A stretch of 64,000 nt of DNA. Source: Humulus lupulus (lineage: Eukaryota > Streptophyta > Magnoliopsida > Rosales > Cannabaceae). The notes beneath the pieces are model-generated. The model worked only from the letters and a program-made list of their open reading frames with translations, was not told the origin of the DNA and searched no databases. Numbering within the stretch: position 1 is the first letter of the stretch; every line of letters starts with the position of its first letter. The translations under genes were made by a program, and so were the position numbers. Shown piece after piece: positions 1 to 10,807 of this stretch. The stretch lies in the NCBI RefSeq assembly GCF_963169125.1, contig NC_084794.1, forward strand, positions 227,909,409 to 227,973,408. The letters are read 5' to 3'.

Positions 1-1973
1 GGACGTCTAAAGGGGACCTGGTTTTCATTAGCCAGGTATATGTTCTCCCGAGACTCGTTGAGCTCGGTGTACACTCTGTACACGGAGAAATATCTTTCCC
101 CCTTCTTTTTCTTTCCTCCTTCGGCCTCGGGGTTACTCCTTTCGTTCTTCTTTCTCTTGGAAGGGTTTTCCACAGCAGGCTTTGAGGTTGGTGGGTCCGC
201 CGAAGTTGAGGCAGAGTTTACGTTTATCGTTGTAGTTACGGGCTGGGAGGTCACATTAAGTGTCGACCTCGCTTCCTCTACATTGACAAACCTCTGTGCT
301 CGTTTGTTAAACTCGGTTAGGGACCTCACCGATTTTCTCTGCATGTCTTCCCAGATAGCGCTTCCTGGCATTACTCCAGCTTGGACAGCCATTAGATGAC
401 CGCTGTCATCCACATTTCGGGCTCGGGCAACTTCTAAGTTAAACCTCGTAAGGTAACTTTTTAATGTCTCGCCTAGCTGCTGTCGAACATTAGTCAGAGT
501 TGATGCCTCAAGTCTGACCCCCATCATGGCTCTGAACTGCTTCTTGAAGTCCTTAGACAGCTGATCGCAAGAAGTGATTGAGTGTCTTCTATATTTTTCG
601 AACCAGCTCTTGGCTGGTCCTGTTAGCGATGCCGGAAATAACATACATCTGAGCTCGTAACCCATGTTACTTGCTCTCATTATGGTATTGAATGTGCTCA
701 GATGGTTGTACGGATCAGACTTTCCCTCAAACGTCGGTACGTGAGGGATCCGAAATCCTTGAGGAAATGGGGTATTGAAAACATGGGGAGCGAACAGTTC
801 GAGCTCCTCATCAGAGTCCTCATGCCGACCTTGGCCTTGCTCATTTTGTAAAAGTCTGAAGGCCTTCTCTAACTGATCAATTCTTTCCTGGACCGGGTCC
901 GTGAGGGGTCTTGTCTGAAATTGATTGTCATTGATCACAATTCCAGGCTCGCGCCTCCGCAGGGGATCTTTTCGCCCATTTAGGCGATCCCCCAGGTCCG
1001 GGTTGGTCGAGTTAACATTACCCCGATTCTGATTCAAGTGTTCCCGCAGGTCGGAGCGATTCCTGCGGCTCCCAGTATTCTTTCGACCTCGGTCATACAT
1101 ACTGACCGATCTAGTATCTCCCGAGTCGTCACTGGTAAGACTCGTCACATGATTATTTCGAGAGGGGTCTCTTTCATGCTGCCTCATTTCTGCAGTGCGA
1201 GACCGAAACATTTGACTTCTTGTAAACTGAGCGCCCCTTCGCTCCCTGAAGGCTTCTCTGTTCCCCTGCCTCCTTACCGCACGTCTTTCCTCGTCATCTC
1301 GATCTGGCTGAGCATTCTTGCGAGGTGGAGAAGGATATCTTATAGGTGATGGCGGGAAGCGTATGGGTGAAGGTGGTTGCCACCCATTTCGAGGCCTAGA
1401 TGGCCCGGAGTTTTCCCGAGACGGGTTGGTTGTATTCTGCGTGTTACCAGGGATTTGAGTCCGAGCCTCTGCAGGGGTTCAGTTATTCCCAGTTCCCACT
1501 TGTACTTCCGTAGTTGAATTAACCAGAGCCCTAGCTCGGGTACTCCTCTGGGGTCTCAAGGGAGCGAATGGCTCTGCTGGTGCCGGAGGCTGCTCTGGCC
1601 TTCTCGTGGCAGCATTTTTTCTTGGACGCCCATGAGGCCTACGGGGAGGAACATGCATGTCCCTCTGAGGAGGGGCTTGGTTTTCATGCGGAGGTGGGGG
1701 CTGGGCCGCCTGAGCTTCTGCGGCTATCCTTGCCAATTCCTCATTCCGCTTGTTGGTTTCGGCCAATTGTTGTGTCAGCTGCCGGTTTTCAAGTTCCACA
1801 ATGGGAACGTACCGCTCAGGGTTGTAGTACATATCCTCATCCCTTGGAGGTGCTGGTGGTCCCCGAGAATCGGAGGACTCGCTTCTCTCTTCATTATCCG
1901 GGTTTACCATTGGCTGCTTCCCAGGGCGTCTCGGATAGTTTTCTTCAAGAATGTTTTGATCGTTTGCGGCCAT
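1..1973 (-). pseudogene. gag: Tat-type Ty3/gypsy gag (element A), one internal stop, cut by window edge
   Basis: Structural polyprotein of an LTR retrotransposon, which would form the cytoplasmic particle. The start is the ATG at 1971-1973, just inside the LTR and primer-binding region. The frame reads MAANDQNILEENYP, then a Pro/Gln/Arg-rich N-terminus, then the capsid region (FPQGFRIPHVPTFEG near 770, with FPASLTGPAKSWFEKY and QLGETLKSYLTRF further left). Reading every codon in this phase, the only stop from 1973 down to base 1 is TGA at 1479-1481, so about 656 codons are otherwise open. The CRFH-type zinc knuckle seen in element B would lie just beyond the left edge. The capsid is clearly homologous to B's gag but diverged. 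Pol is outside the window. Confidence 0.9.
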
Positions 1974-2000
1974 AACTTATTCAGGAACTGAATGCTTAAG

Positions 2001-2022
2001 GCTCTATATGAAAGCACCAAAC
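2001..2022 (-). promoter_or_regulatory. Putative primer-binding site of element A
   Basis: On the minus strand the sequence directly after the LTR reads GTTTGGTGCTTTCATATAG. Element B has nearly the same motif (GTTTGGTGCTTTCATTGAG) at the same place. Position and conservation support a tRNA primer site; I do not assign the tRNA. Confidence 0.6.
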
Positions 2023-2816
2023 TGTTAACGCCATTTTTCATCAATAGTGAATATAGAGCACGTAAACAATAAATAGTTATAGCCAGAAAAATACAATAAA
2101 ACAAGTAGGATTTTTTACGTGGTTCAGCAGTTAACTCTATCTAGTCCACGAGTCTTTGTTATTAGAACTTAAGATGATTTCTAGAAATTCTTCAAGAATG
2201 AATTCTCTAGAGTTTCTCTCAAGATCACAAAATTTCGGTCATTTACAAAGGTACAGGACTTCTCTATTTATAGAGGAAGTCTCAGAATACTATCCCACAC
2301 GTCTCTGGGAAGTTATCCTTTACATTAATAAATTAAATGGCTTTAAAAGCCTGTAACTCCTATATACAAGGAAACGTCCCCTGGAGACCAGGGGGCATAT
2401 AACTGAATAGTAAATATCCCTTTATTATAGGGAAGTTACAACAATAAATGTAGACTGCATCTCTCCAAGTGACTCATTAAGATGTTTGAAGTTAGCAATC
2501 TACCTCGTCAGTGCCGTGCCAGCCCAGGTCTCTTAATGACTTTAGAGTTGTAATATTTCCCCGAGATCATGTGGTTCGAGCTCATACTTATGTCAGGCTC
2601 GAAACTCCTGATCCGAGCCCACTCGAGAATAGACGTACCCCGATGTCTGTCTTTCGAGCTTGTGAGGACTTCAAGGCTACCGTCTTCGAGATTGCCACCT
2701 GTTTCGTAGGTTCGGTGCCTAGGTTGCGGACACGTATTCTAGACATTGCGAGCTCACACCTGACGAATCCAGCTTTCGAGATCACAATTCTTAAGGCTCG
2801 AAATCTGGGTGTAACA
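2023..2816 (-). repeat. 5' LTR of element A (794 bp)
   Basis: The block starts TGTTAACG and ends GTGTAACA, with TG...CA ends and short inverted termini. It lies directly upstream of the primer site and gag on the minus strand. A TATA box (CTATAAATAG) is present on the minus strand at about 2263-2274. The second LTR is outside the window, so no target-site duplication can be checked; the outer flank is GTTTG (2817-2821). Confidence 0.8.
2263..2274 (-). promoter_or_regulatory. TATA box in the LTR of element A
   Basis: The minus strand reads CCTCTATAAATAGAG inside the LTR, oriented towards gag. It is the likely core promoter for the genomic transcript. Confidence 0.6.
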
Positions 2817-3750
2817 GTTTGCTATGAATGTTTGCATGCTATGAATGCTACTAGAATAAATGTGCTGATATATATTTGAATTATATGGCTACAAACGTGC
2901 ATAATAGTACCCATCTGTCGGGGTTGAATGCATTAGTTATGTTTGAAGGTTGTAAGTGCAAATGTTGTGATTTTGTGCTTGCTATGTGAACTCTATAAAT
3001 GAGGTCCCCATCCACCCGTACAGTGGGACTAACCACAATACAAGTACCGTCATCATGGAATTAACGAAGTATGCCCTTTGGTACGAAAAGTAAGTATTCT
3101 CTGGGCCACGAGGCTCATGTCTTCTATGTTAAACCTGATGGTCGGGACATTGTTTATGATGAATAGATGTTGTTTCTGATGCAATATTTGACTTGTGAAT
3201 GTCTGAGATGTATTACTAGTTAATTTAAAGTTTACTTTGCATTATGTTTATGCTATGAATTTGAGACTTGTGTTCTCTAGTTTGTACTTAGCTTCCTTAC
3301 TAGGCGTTATAGCTCATCAGTTACTCTGTGCGTAGATAAGGAAAAAGCTTAAGAAACTGTGATGGCAGCTAGAGGGGAATATGTCTTAAATATGCATACT
3401 ATGAATTAACCAACCTGCAGTGTTGATAGGGTTTCCGCACGTCTTCTAATAAGTTTCAAGTCAATGTCTTTTATGTTTTATTTACAAGTTCGGGTCAAGA
3501 AGACCCTATGGCTAGATACTCTTTTTTAAGATTATTTTCAATTGCATTTTGTTTTAAACTACTGAGATCTCATAATCATTTATATTTTCAAACTTTTTTT
3601 GTGATTTAAACTCTTTAGTTAGTTTATCAAAGTTATTTAAGACCTTTAACGACCTGTATTTACAAAAATTGGCTGTAAGGGTCGAGTTGACCACTAGGAT
3701 TTCGTGGTCGTTTTCCATTGAGTCTACTTTTAGAAATTTGGGTCGTTACA
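2817..3750 (+). repeat. LTR fragment, chromovirus-like, interrupted by element A
   Basis: The segment carries a plus-strand TATA-like motif (ACTCTATAAATGAGG, near 2986) and ends GGGTCGTTACA at 3750, the kind of 3' terminus seen in the TGTAAC...TTACA LTRs elsewhere in this window. Its 5' part is missing because element A lies there. Short reading frames inside it have no recognisable domain. Bases 3751-4023 beyond it hold nothing I recognise. Confidence 0.5.
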
Positions 3751-4028
3751 TTATTGGTCCTAAACATACAAACATTAATTCTAAGAATGCAAATTTATAT
3801 TCCCGAAATTTGTCATTAGACTACCATCTATGCATGTATTTTTCGCTTGGACTCACAAATCGCGTCATATTAGGTACTATAGATTAAAGTAAACACAAAG
3901 TTTTTGTATTTTAGCTGCAAATTTCCCTTTTAATTTCAATATAATTCATAATTAAATAATTATTCTTTATTAATGTACAATTATATGGCTTAATCCTTGT
4001 TCTTTACCGTGTCATGCCTTCGAGTTAA

Positions 4029-5178
4029 TGTTATATTATAATATAATGTTTTAGATTAAATAAATGTGACAAAGAGGGTCACATATTGTAACATATAATA
4101 AAGAGTTACAATATTTAGATATATGAGATATATCCAAATAATGTAACATATTTGGTGTTACAAATTTGTAACTTCCAAATATTACCCTTTATTGTGTAAA
4201 TTTGGTGTTACACAATATTGAGATGAATTTCATAAAGCCATATGTGAAATGGCTGTTATAGATATGATTTTAACCCCAATAATGTGTTTTGAGAGTTACA
4301 AAATCATTTGGGAGGGTTTGGAACCGTTTGGAAAAACAACACATTTTCAAGTGTTGAAACTGGGCTGTGGCCGCAGCCACTGAATGATGGTGGCCACGGC
4401 CTGGGGGACAGAGAGCAGTGGCCGTGGCCACTGATGTCCCTAGCCGCAGCCACAGGTGCATTTCAGGCCAATTTTTCAGTTTTTTCCAAATGTGTTGAAC
4501 GGTTCCAAACACCCAAATGACTCCCAAATCTCAATTTTAATTCTATATTAATCCAATTAAACATTGGTAACAGCTATGGGGGTTGGTGGAATTTGAAATT
4601 CAAATGGTGTCTCTAAACTCTATAAATAGGAGCCTATAGCTCACTTGAAAGACACAACATTTCTATCCATTAGAGCACTTGGCTAGAAACACCTTGAGGC
4701 TTGATAATTCCAGAAAAAATTTCCTATAATCAGTGAGAAATCCCTTAGTGCTTGAGTTAGGGGGAAATAAGTTTTTGGACAAAGGTTTCAAACCTTGTTC
4801 AAGTTGGTGATCCCCAACACTCTTCACTTTGGTAGTGTGAGTGAGAGTTGTTTCCATTTAGTTTGTTCGTTCTTTCTTTCTATTCTATTTCTCTTCATCT
4901 TCATATTCTTTTCTTTTGTTTATTTGTATTTCTTGTTTTGAGTTGTAATCTTCTTTTCTTTATTTCAAAAACTTTTACTTTACTTGTAATATTTTGCTTT
5001 GAGTTGTATTTTTTCACTATTCTATTCTTCTTTTCTTCTTCTTGTTCTTCAGTTTATTTGTATTTTTAGTTATAGAGTTGTAACCTTATTCAATCAATCA
5101 ATATTTATTTGTAATATATTGTCTAGAGTTGTAATATTCTTACCTATTTCCATTGAGACAATCTATTTTTTCCTAACA
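4029..5178 (+). repeat. Solo LTR with GTTAA target-site duplication
   Basis: It starts TGTTATATT and ends TTCCTAACA. The 5-bp GTTAA occurs on both sides (4024-4028 and 5179-5183), showing insertion followed by LTR-LTR recombination. A plus-strand TATA box (CTCTATAAATAGG) lies at about 4618-4630, followed by a T-rich tract with repeated GAGTTGTAA. The layout resembles long copia LTRs, but no internal sequence remains to assign a lineage. The T-rich frames around 4848-5226 that look like membrane proteins are only low-complexity translation. Confidence 0.85.
4366..4462. repeat. GC-rich palindromic cluster inside the solo LTR
   Basis: A GC-rich island in an AT-rich LTR contains several overlapping inverted repeats, such as GTGGCCGCAGCCAC and CAGTGGCCGTGGCCACTG, about 200 bp upstream of the TATA box. 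It could form hairpins or bind a dimeric factor; that is inference. Confidence 0.5.
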
Positions 5179-5183
5179 GTTAA

Positions 5184-6379
5184 TCCGTTTGTGCTTTCAT
5201 GTTGTGTCTTCGTGTTTGATATCTAGGCCCATCATGACCTGCAACATTGTATTGTAGTTGGCCCTATCTCATACTTTTCATATCGTGTCATACTTGTGCC
5301 TACCGGGCTCATGTTATGCCAAAAAACCTAACCCACATGTACATATATAGTCGTATATTTTAAATTAAAGATTGTTTTTATGGAAAATATATAATTATAA
5401 AATAATTATTGCTGATTAATTAATTAATATAATATATATTTATTTAATAATAATTTTCAAATTATTAAAATAATTGATTTTGAGTTGTGATATGGTCTTA
5501 TCTTCAATTGATATTAAGATAATAATTTAATATTCAATTTGAAATATTTGAATTGAGAAGTTTGAATTAGTTTAAGACATCAATAGATTATTCAAAGAAA
5601 GATATTTTGAATATATAAAATAAATAATATCTATTATCTAATTAAATACAAAATTAGAAAAATAACACAATCGAAATTGAACTATGTTGGTGCCTACTAC
5701 TATGCTAGTTGCATTAACTGTAATTCTTTAAAAGGTACCCTTTATTAGTATTTAAATATTTTATTTAAATGATGAGATATTTCAAATCAATTAAACCAAG
5801 TTTTTAATTAATATGACGTTAATAATTAACACTAAAAACAACACTTTCTATCAAAAAACAACAATTTCTCTCTAGAAATATTCTAGCCTTTGTTCTTCGA
5901 AAACTCAATAAATCTCATATGTTGGAACCACTAGCGAGCACTAAAAAGAACCCATGTCATATTTACATGTCTATACTCGTCCTTAAGTGTAGAGATCATC
6001 ATGTAAGGTCGTGGTGAGAGAACTTGGATAGATAGTATATGAAAAGATAGTAAGGAATCTTCTAGTTCTACAAATGTATACTTTTTTATGCTTGTTAAGA
6101 CTAATATGTAAATCTCATAGGGTCACATAAAATTGTTTTATAAATTAGTTGGCTAAATATTGCTTTCCATTGCGTATTTTAGACTATTTTTGTAACAGTT
6201 ATCGTTATACATTCGATGAATTTCAATGGGAATTTAGATGGCCATTGAAATTATACCAATGAGATTCAATGCAATTTTTATAACAATAGTTTTTGATGTT
6301 ATAAAGTCTTGTCTTCCTCCTGTTTGGAGTATTGAATAGAATGTAATGATTATATCAAAATAAAGTCTTATTTTGATAA
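5184..6379. other. Unassigned AT-rich stretch with a weak copia-LTR-like segment
   Basis: No open frame or structural RNA is recognisable. The part at about 5860-6180 (TCTAGAAATATTCTAG... CCATTGCGTATTTTAG) resembles the 3' portion of copia-type LTRs in the window, such as the one ending at 35348, but it is too decayed for a firm call. Confidence 0.3.
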
Positions 6380-7140
6380 TAGCGAGGCTCGTTGTTGGCC
6401 CGCCTCCCTTCAGTTTGGCATGCTTTTGATTCCCTTCATGGGGATCATCGTTATTTTTTGTAGCCCTGGTTCTTGAACTCCTTTAACAAAACAGATTTAG
6501 TTGTCTTGCTCTCGCTCTATAGCCTCCTCTAGTCCCATATACGTATGAACTCGCGAGAAGGTTTACATTGAATCACAACTTCTCTTCTACAAATTCAGCC
6601 ATAATGAGGTCCTAAATCGACGACCAAATAAGACTGCCATTAACATTCCATCATCCTCACTAACATGTCTTGCTCATGTCACGTCTTTATCAACAACTTA
6701 AGTGGTTGTTTGAGTCTTTATTTCATATTTTCATAGGTTAAACCATTCCCAAGATACACTTGACTTATTAATGCTCAACAAGAACATATCATAGAAATCG
6801 ATTGACATATGCTTGAACTTGTTGAACCATTACTTCGTGACTCTAGTCATAGTAGCGAGGAAGCACCTAATCACACTAATAGAGAAGGGCCATGTAACCC
6901 CTTAATGAAGTTAAAGCTACTTAAGTCTTAAGCGGTCAATGGGGTTGCAGTTCCATCATATTTGTGTAGTACAGAGAGCTTAAAGTTTGAGGGCAACAAC
7001 TTTTGCAAGATGGTCGTTGTAATAGGCTCCATACCAAACCATTCAAGCAAGCCTTTCATCAAAATTATTATCTACAAGCTCATTTTTCTCGCTATTTTTG
7101 GATGCAAATCTCTAACTGGTTCTAGAAGGTTTCAAATAGG
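6380..7140 (-). pseudogene. gag: Decayed Tat-type gag capsid relic
   Basis: Reading the minus strand with frame changes and stops gives recognisable capsid pieces: SNFKLSVLHKYDGTATPL near 6950, a decayed TK*WFNKFKHMSIDFYDMF near 6820, and LEEAIERER near 6510. These match the order of the gag capsid in elements A-C (F-x-x-P-x-L-x-x-[YF]-x-G-x-x-DP, then WF-x-x-x-x-x-x-S). The copy has many stops and frameshifts and no continuous frame, so it is an old fragment. It ends where the truncated element F begins. Confidence 0.55.
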
Positions 7141-7233
7141 TAGGATTGAGCATGACACCCCTGGTGGTAATTAATCAACCCCCAGGATTCCTACTTGATG
7201 CTAAGGCTCCTTCCAAGTAGGATTGAACATGAC
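7140..7233. repeat. 17-bp direct repeat flanking filler at the broken end of element F
   Basis: GTAGGATTGAGCATGAC at 7140-7156 recurs as GTAGGATTGAACATGAC at 7217-7233 (one mismatch), separated by 60 bp. The second copy abuts the abrupt end of F's integrase. This looks like a repair junction with filler DNA. Confidence 0.5.
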
Positions 7234-7782
7234 TTCCGTTTGGCCATTCGTTTAAGGGTGATATGCTGAACTCATCTTCAAAGTGGTTCCCATTAGTTCA
7301 AATAACTTCTTCCGAAAAGCACTAGTAAAAATCTGGTCTCTGTCTGACACAATTGTCCGAGGCATGCCGTGTAATCTTATCACCATATTAGAGAAAATCT
7401 CGGCCACTTTGGTAGTTGTATAGTTGTTCGGAAGTGCGCCAAAATGGGCATATTTAGTGAAGCTCTCAATCACCACCAAAATATTTGTCACACCATACGA
7501 CTTTGGTAAGCCAACAATGAAATCCATGGCCAAATCTTCCCAAACTTTTTCAGGAATCTCTAATAGTTGTAGTAAACCATATGGGGCTGTTGGAGAATAC
7601 TTCACCGTTTGACAAGTAAGGCAAGCTTGTACATATTTGCACACTTCTTGATGCATTCCCTGCCATAAAAAATTGGCCCCTAAGCGCAAAATGGTGTGTT
7701 CCGACCCAGCATGTCCTCCCATCGGAGAAGCATGAAACTCTCTCAACAACTGCTGCTTCAAATTGGAATGCTTGCTTACCAT
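7234..7782 (-). pseudogene. pol: Element F integrase, 3'-truncated
   Basis: The domain would join retrotransposon cDNA to chromosomal DNA. The frame 7782-7252 carries the zinc-binding region (HASPMGGHAGSEH, then CLTCQ) and the core with the first catalytic aspartate (MDFIVGLP) and the second (VSDRDQIF). A stop at 7252 (YHP*TNGQTE) precedes the third catalytic residue, which is still visible in NGQTE. Homology stops just after that point at the direct repeat, so the C-terminal part is lost. The copy is inactive. Confidence 0.8.
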
Positions 7783-8015
7783 TAGTCGCTACCTAAAATA
7801 CAACAAGCCATCCCTGACAGAGTACAGAGAGGTATCTAACTTTCCATGTTGTAATTGGACATGGAGTATCCTAAAGTCGGGACAAGTAATGTTTTCTTGA
7901 TGTAATTCTTCCAAAAAATCAAACTGCCAGTACTCATCACTAGCTGAAGTGTGGAGACATGTGTTTCATATTGTCTAGAGAGTGCATCTACGGCTGAGTT
8001 TTGTTTGCCAACCTT

Positions 8016-8363
8016 TTATTCAATGGATAATTGAAAACCCAGCAACTTCCGAAGGAAATGTTGTTGTTCGGGTGTTTGGATAACTTGAGTTAACAACTCT
8101 CGGAGGCTCTTGTGATATGTGCGGATTACAAAATGACGCCCCAACAAATATTGACACCACTTGTTTACTACCTCTGCTATGGCTCTCATCTCCTTGGTAT
8201 AGGCAGAAGCACCAATGAATCGAGGTCCCAATTTCATGCTGAAAAAAGCAATGGGGTGCCCTTCATGCATTAATACTCCCCCAATGCCCACGTTTGATGC
8301 ATCTGTTTCCACTACAAAGTCCTTTGAGAAGTCAGGTAATCGTAGGACTGGGGTGACTGTCAT
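8016..8363 (-). pseudogene. pol: Element F RNase H domain
   Basis: The frame contains VVETDASNVGIGGVLMHEG (the first RNase H aspartate in ETDAS) and HPIAFFSMKLGPR, typical of Ty3/gypsy RNase H. Downstream the tyrosine in RTYHKSL replaces the usual RTDH aspartate. About 230 bp of decayed linker separates it from the integrase. Confidence 0.75.
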
Positions 8364-8509
8364 GGCGCTCTTAAGTTTCTCAAGTGCAGCTGTTGCCTCT
8401 GTGCTCCACTGGAAATTATCTTTTTTTTTAACAACTCTGTTAGAGGTGACGTAATAGCTGCGTAGTGAGCTACAAATCTTCTATAATAGCCCGTAAGTCT
8501 AAGAAATCC

Positions 8510-9326
8510 TCACAGCTGCTTTAGAGTCCGAGGTATAGGCCATTCCACCATAGCCTTAATCTTAGAAGGGTCAGCCCTGACTCCTTGTGAGGAGACCAAG
8601 TGGCCCAAGTACTCAATGGTATGTTGAAAGAATTGACAATTGCTAGCCTTGGCATAAAAATTATGTTCTCGCAGCAGCTGTAATATCAAGTCAAAATGGT
8701 GAATATGCTCCTCCTCATTCTGACTATATACCAATATATCGTAAAAAAAAAATTGTAACAAATTGGCGCAAGAATGGTCGAAAGAGCTGATTCATTGTAG
8801 CTTGAAAGGTCGAAGGAGCATTAGTGAGCCCAAAGGGCATTACCACAAACTCATAGTGGCCTTCATGAGTTCGAAATGCAGTTTTATGTACGTTCCTGTG
8901 ATCCATTCAGATTTGATGGTATCTTGCCCGAAGGACCAGTTTGGAGAAGACCGTTGCATTACCCAACTCATCTAGCAACTCATCAATAGTGGGAATAGGA
9001 AATCGATCTTTGACCGTAATCCTGTTAAGCACCCTTTAATCAACACAAAATCGCCACGTCCCATCTTTCTTTTTTACTAACAAAATCGGTGATGAATATG
9101 GGCTAGTACTTGGCCGAATGAATCCCAAAGCTAGCATCTCCTTCACTAACTGCTCGATGATATCTTTTTGGAAATACAGATACCTGTAGGGTCGTACATT
9201 GACTAGTGTTGTCCCCGGTTGTAAAAAAATTCGATGATCGGTACCACGATGCGGGGGTAATTGTTTGGGTTCTGTAAAAACATCTGCAAACTCAGCGAGA
9301 AGACCAGCCTGAACGGTTGTCTCCAA
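8510..9326 (-). pseudogene. pol: Element F reverse transcriptase, frameshifted
   Basis: Three frames together cover the domain: 9326-9036 ([16 protein letters not shown] to [11 protein letters not shown]), 8906-8724 ([25 protein letters not shown]) and 8761-8510 ([13 protein letters not shown]). At the catalytic loop the usual F-D-D-I-L-V-Y-S reads F-Y-D-I-L-V-Y-S, and a run of A residues in the plus strand at about 8743-8751 causes the frame change there. The copy is therefore catalytically dead as well as frameshifted. Confidence 0.8.
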
Positions 9327-9329
9327 ACC

Positions 9330-10038
9330 GATTCCAAGATGCTAAATCATCATGTCGATCTTTGAATAATTGTGCCTTAGCCATAGCATCAGCAAGGTCT
9401 GATGGTTTCATCATGAGAAGTTCCCTACGAATCTCCAATTTGAGTCCCCATATGAAGAAATTTAGGAACATTGCCTCGGAAACACCCGTGATACGGGGCA
9501 TGAAAGCTTCAATTTCAGCTCGGTAATCTGAAACTCGACCAGTTTGGATGAGTTTAGAGATACGCCCCAGTGGATCATCATGGATTGAAGTTCCAAAACG
9601 CACCTGCAATGCTTTTAGAAAAGAGTCCCAATCCGAGAATGACCCACCCTTCTCCATCCATTGAAACCAAGTTGATGGTGCTCCATCCAAATGGAAGGCA
9701 ACCACAGAAAGTCTCATTGCCGGGCCGATAAGATGAAGATCAAAGAACTTGTTGATCTTGTAAACCTAATCATCCACATTAGAGCCATCAAATCTAGGAG
9801 CCTTAACTCGCAGAGATTTGAGAACGGAATTCAGTTCTCTGTTATCGGTCTCGACATCGGACCGTCTTCCTCCCGAGTAGCCAGAGTCGCCCACAGTCTT
9901 TCCTTCCTTGCCAGTAGCCGGTGACGATGGTTGAGATACCTGAGCGAGTTTCTCTTCCATTTTCGTCGTGTGCTGCTCCAAAACTAGCTTGAAATTCTCC
10001 ATCTGAGACTCGGAACGCTGCTCCCATTTGAGGTCCAA
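9330..10038 (-). pseudogene. gag: Element F gag
   Basis: The frame 10038-9766 (MDLKWEQRSESQMENFK..., ending RAPRFDGSNVDD) continues after a stop as 9717-9292, with the capsid hallmarks MRLSVVAFHLDGAPSTWFQW, DSFLKALQVRFG and RVSDYRAEIEAFM. The tail ([20 protein letters not shown]) runs almost at once into the reverse transcriptase; no zinc knuckle and no protease are present. Either this copy or its source lost the gag-protease segment. Confidence 0.75.
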
Positions 10039-10102
10039 AGCCTACAAAAGAGCTGCAATCTCATTGTTCTTCATGGTGAAGAAAACACAATGGAAGCACC
10101 AG

Positions 10103-10481
10103 TGATAGCAGAAATGCACTCTTTGAGTCAGCTTTTCATTCCAGATAAATCCCATTACAAAAGTAGAGATCTATTTATATTCAGCAAGCAAAAAAAATAA
10201 AGCTAACAGAAATTGGTTACCATTCTTCACTCTTCCCTCAACGTCCCAAGTGCCCAATGAAGTCCTGAAGCCACCGAGGCCTCACGCACACCCTATTGCT
10301 ATACGCTTCATTCTTTTCTTCTGTGTTGTTGATTCCCTCTTCTTCTTTGTTACTGCTGCTTCCTTCATGAGCAGTTGTTTCTTCTGCTTCTTGGGCCGAG
10401 TGGTCCATCCATCCTCTTATGTTGTCTTGGATCAAGCTTGAATCCAGTTCTATTGGGCCTGTGTCTTGGGCCTTGCTAACA
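10103..10481 (-). repeat. 5' LTR of element F (about 379 bp)
   Basis: The minus strand begins TGTTAGCAAGG at 10481 and ends at the TG (plus) of 10103, followed by CTGGTGCTTCCATTG, a primer-site-like motif. A TATA box (AATATAAATAG) is on the minus strand near 10171-10183. The minus-strand frame at 10238-10435 lies wholly inside the LTR and is not taken as a gene. The partner LTR is missing, so boundaries rest on termini and context. Confidence 0.6.
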
Positions 10482-10807
10482 TTCCACCCCCTATTGACCT
10501 AGGATTCTAGTAGTCCTTTGACTACTCAAACACCAACATTTTTACTGGTTCACGACTAGGTGATGTATAAACGAGTTCTTGTTTGTATACTCTCTTCTTG
10601 TTGAGAAATTTTTGCAGCTTAGGTCTCATGTTCCTCATGAAGAATGTTTGTTCTCTCAGTGCAAGAATATTTGACTTGGTAGGTCAGCCTCCTACACTCG
10701 GATCTACTCCTTTCATGGGTATATGTTGAAGCACATCCCCCAAGGTTGCCTTAGTTTCCTTTTGTCTTGCCTCCATCTTCATTATTTGCTTCTGGATATT
10801 AGTGAAG
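10482..10807 (-). other. Unidentified, weakly coding-like stretch
   Basis: The minus strand translates into a Lys/Arg-rich peptide with a few stops (FTNIQKQIMKMEARQK, then NMRPKLQKFLNKKRVYKQ). Composition and position before a gag relic suggest the N-terminal part of a Tat-like gag, but I recognise no domain. Confidence 0.25.

Larger units (their letters stand above)
7234..10481 (-). mobile_element. Element F: truncated chromovirus-like Ty3/gypsy element
   Basis: The order on the minus strand is LTR (10103-10481), gag (about 10038-9330), reverse transcriptase, RNase H, and an integrase that stops abruptly near 7234. There is no second LTR and the protease region is missing: gag passes into reverse transcriptase within about 100 bp. 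The short LTR and the chromovirus type of RT/RH suggest a Reina-like element; that assignment is tentative. Frameshifts and stops break every domain. Confidence 0.75.

Noticed and set aside
40..1349. Plus-strand reading frames opposite gag of element A
   Set aside because: They are shadows of the minus-strand gag, whose phase is open throughout and has recognisable capsid motifs; the plus frames have none.
2511..2879. 122-codon plus-strand frame
   Set aside because: It lies mainly inside the LTR of element A and crosses its boundary at 2816, so it is not a gene.
4848..5226. Two short frames rich in Phe, Leu and Ser that look like membrane proteins
   Set aside because: They translate a T-rich tract inside a solo LTR with a defined target duplication; no start context or homology supports a gene.
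10238..10435. 65-codon minus-strand frame as a small gene
   Set aside because: It falls entirely inside the LTR of element F.
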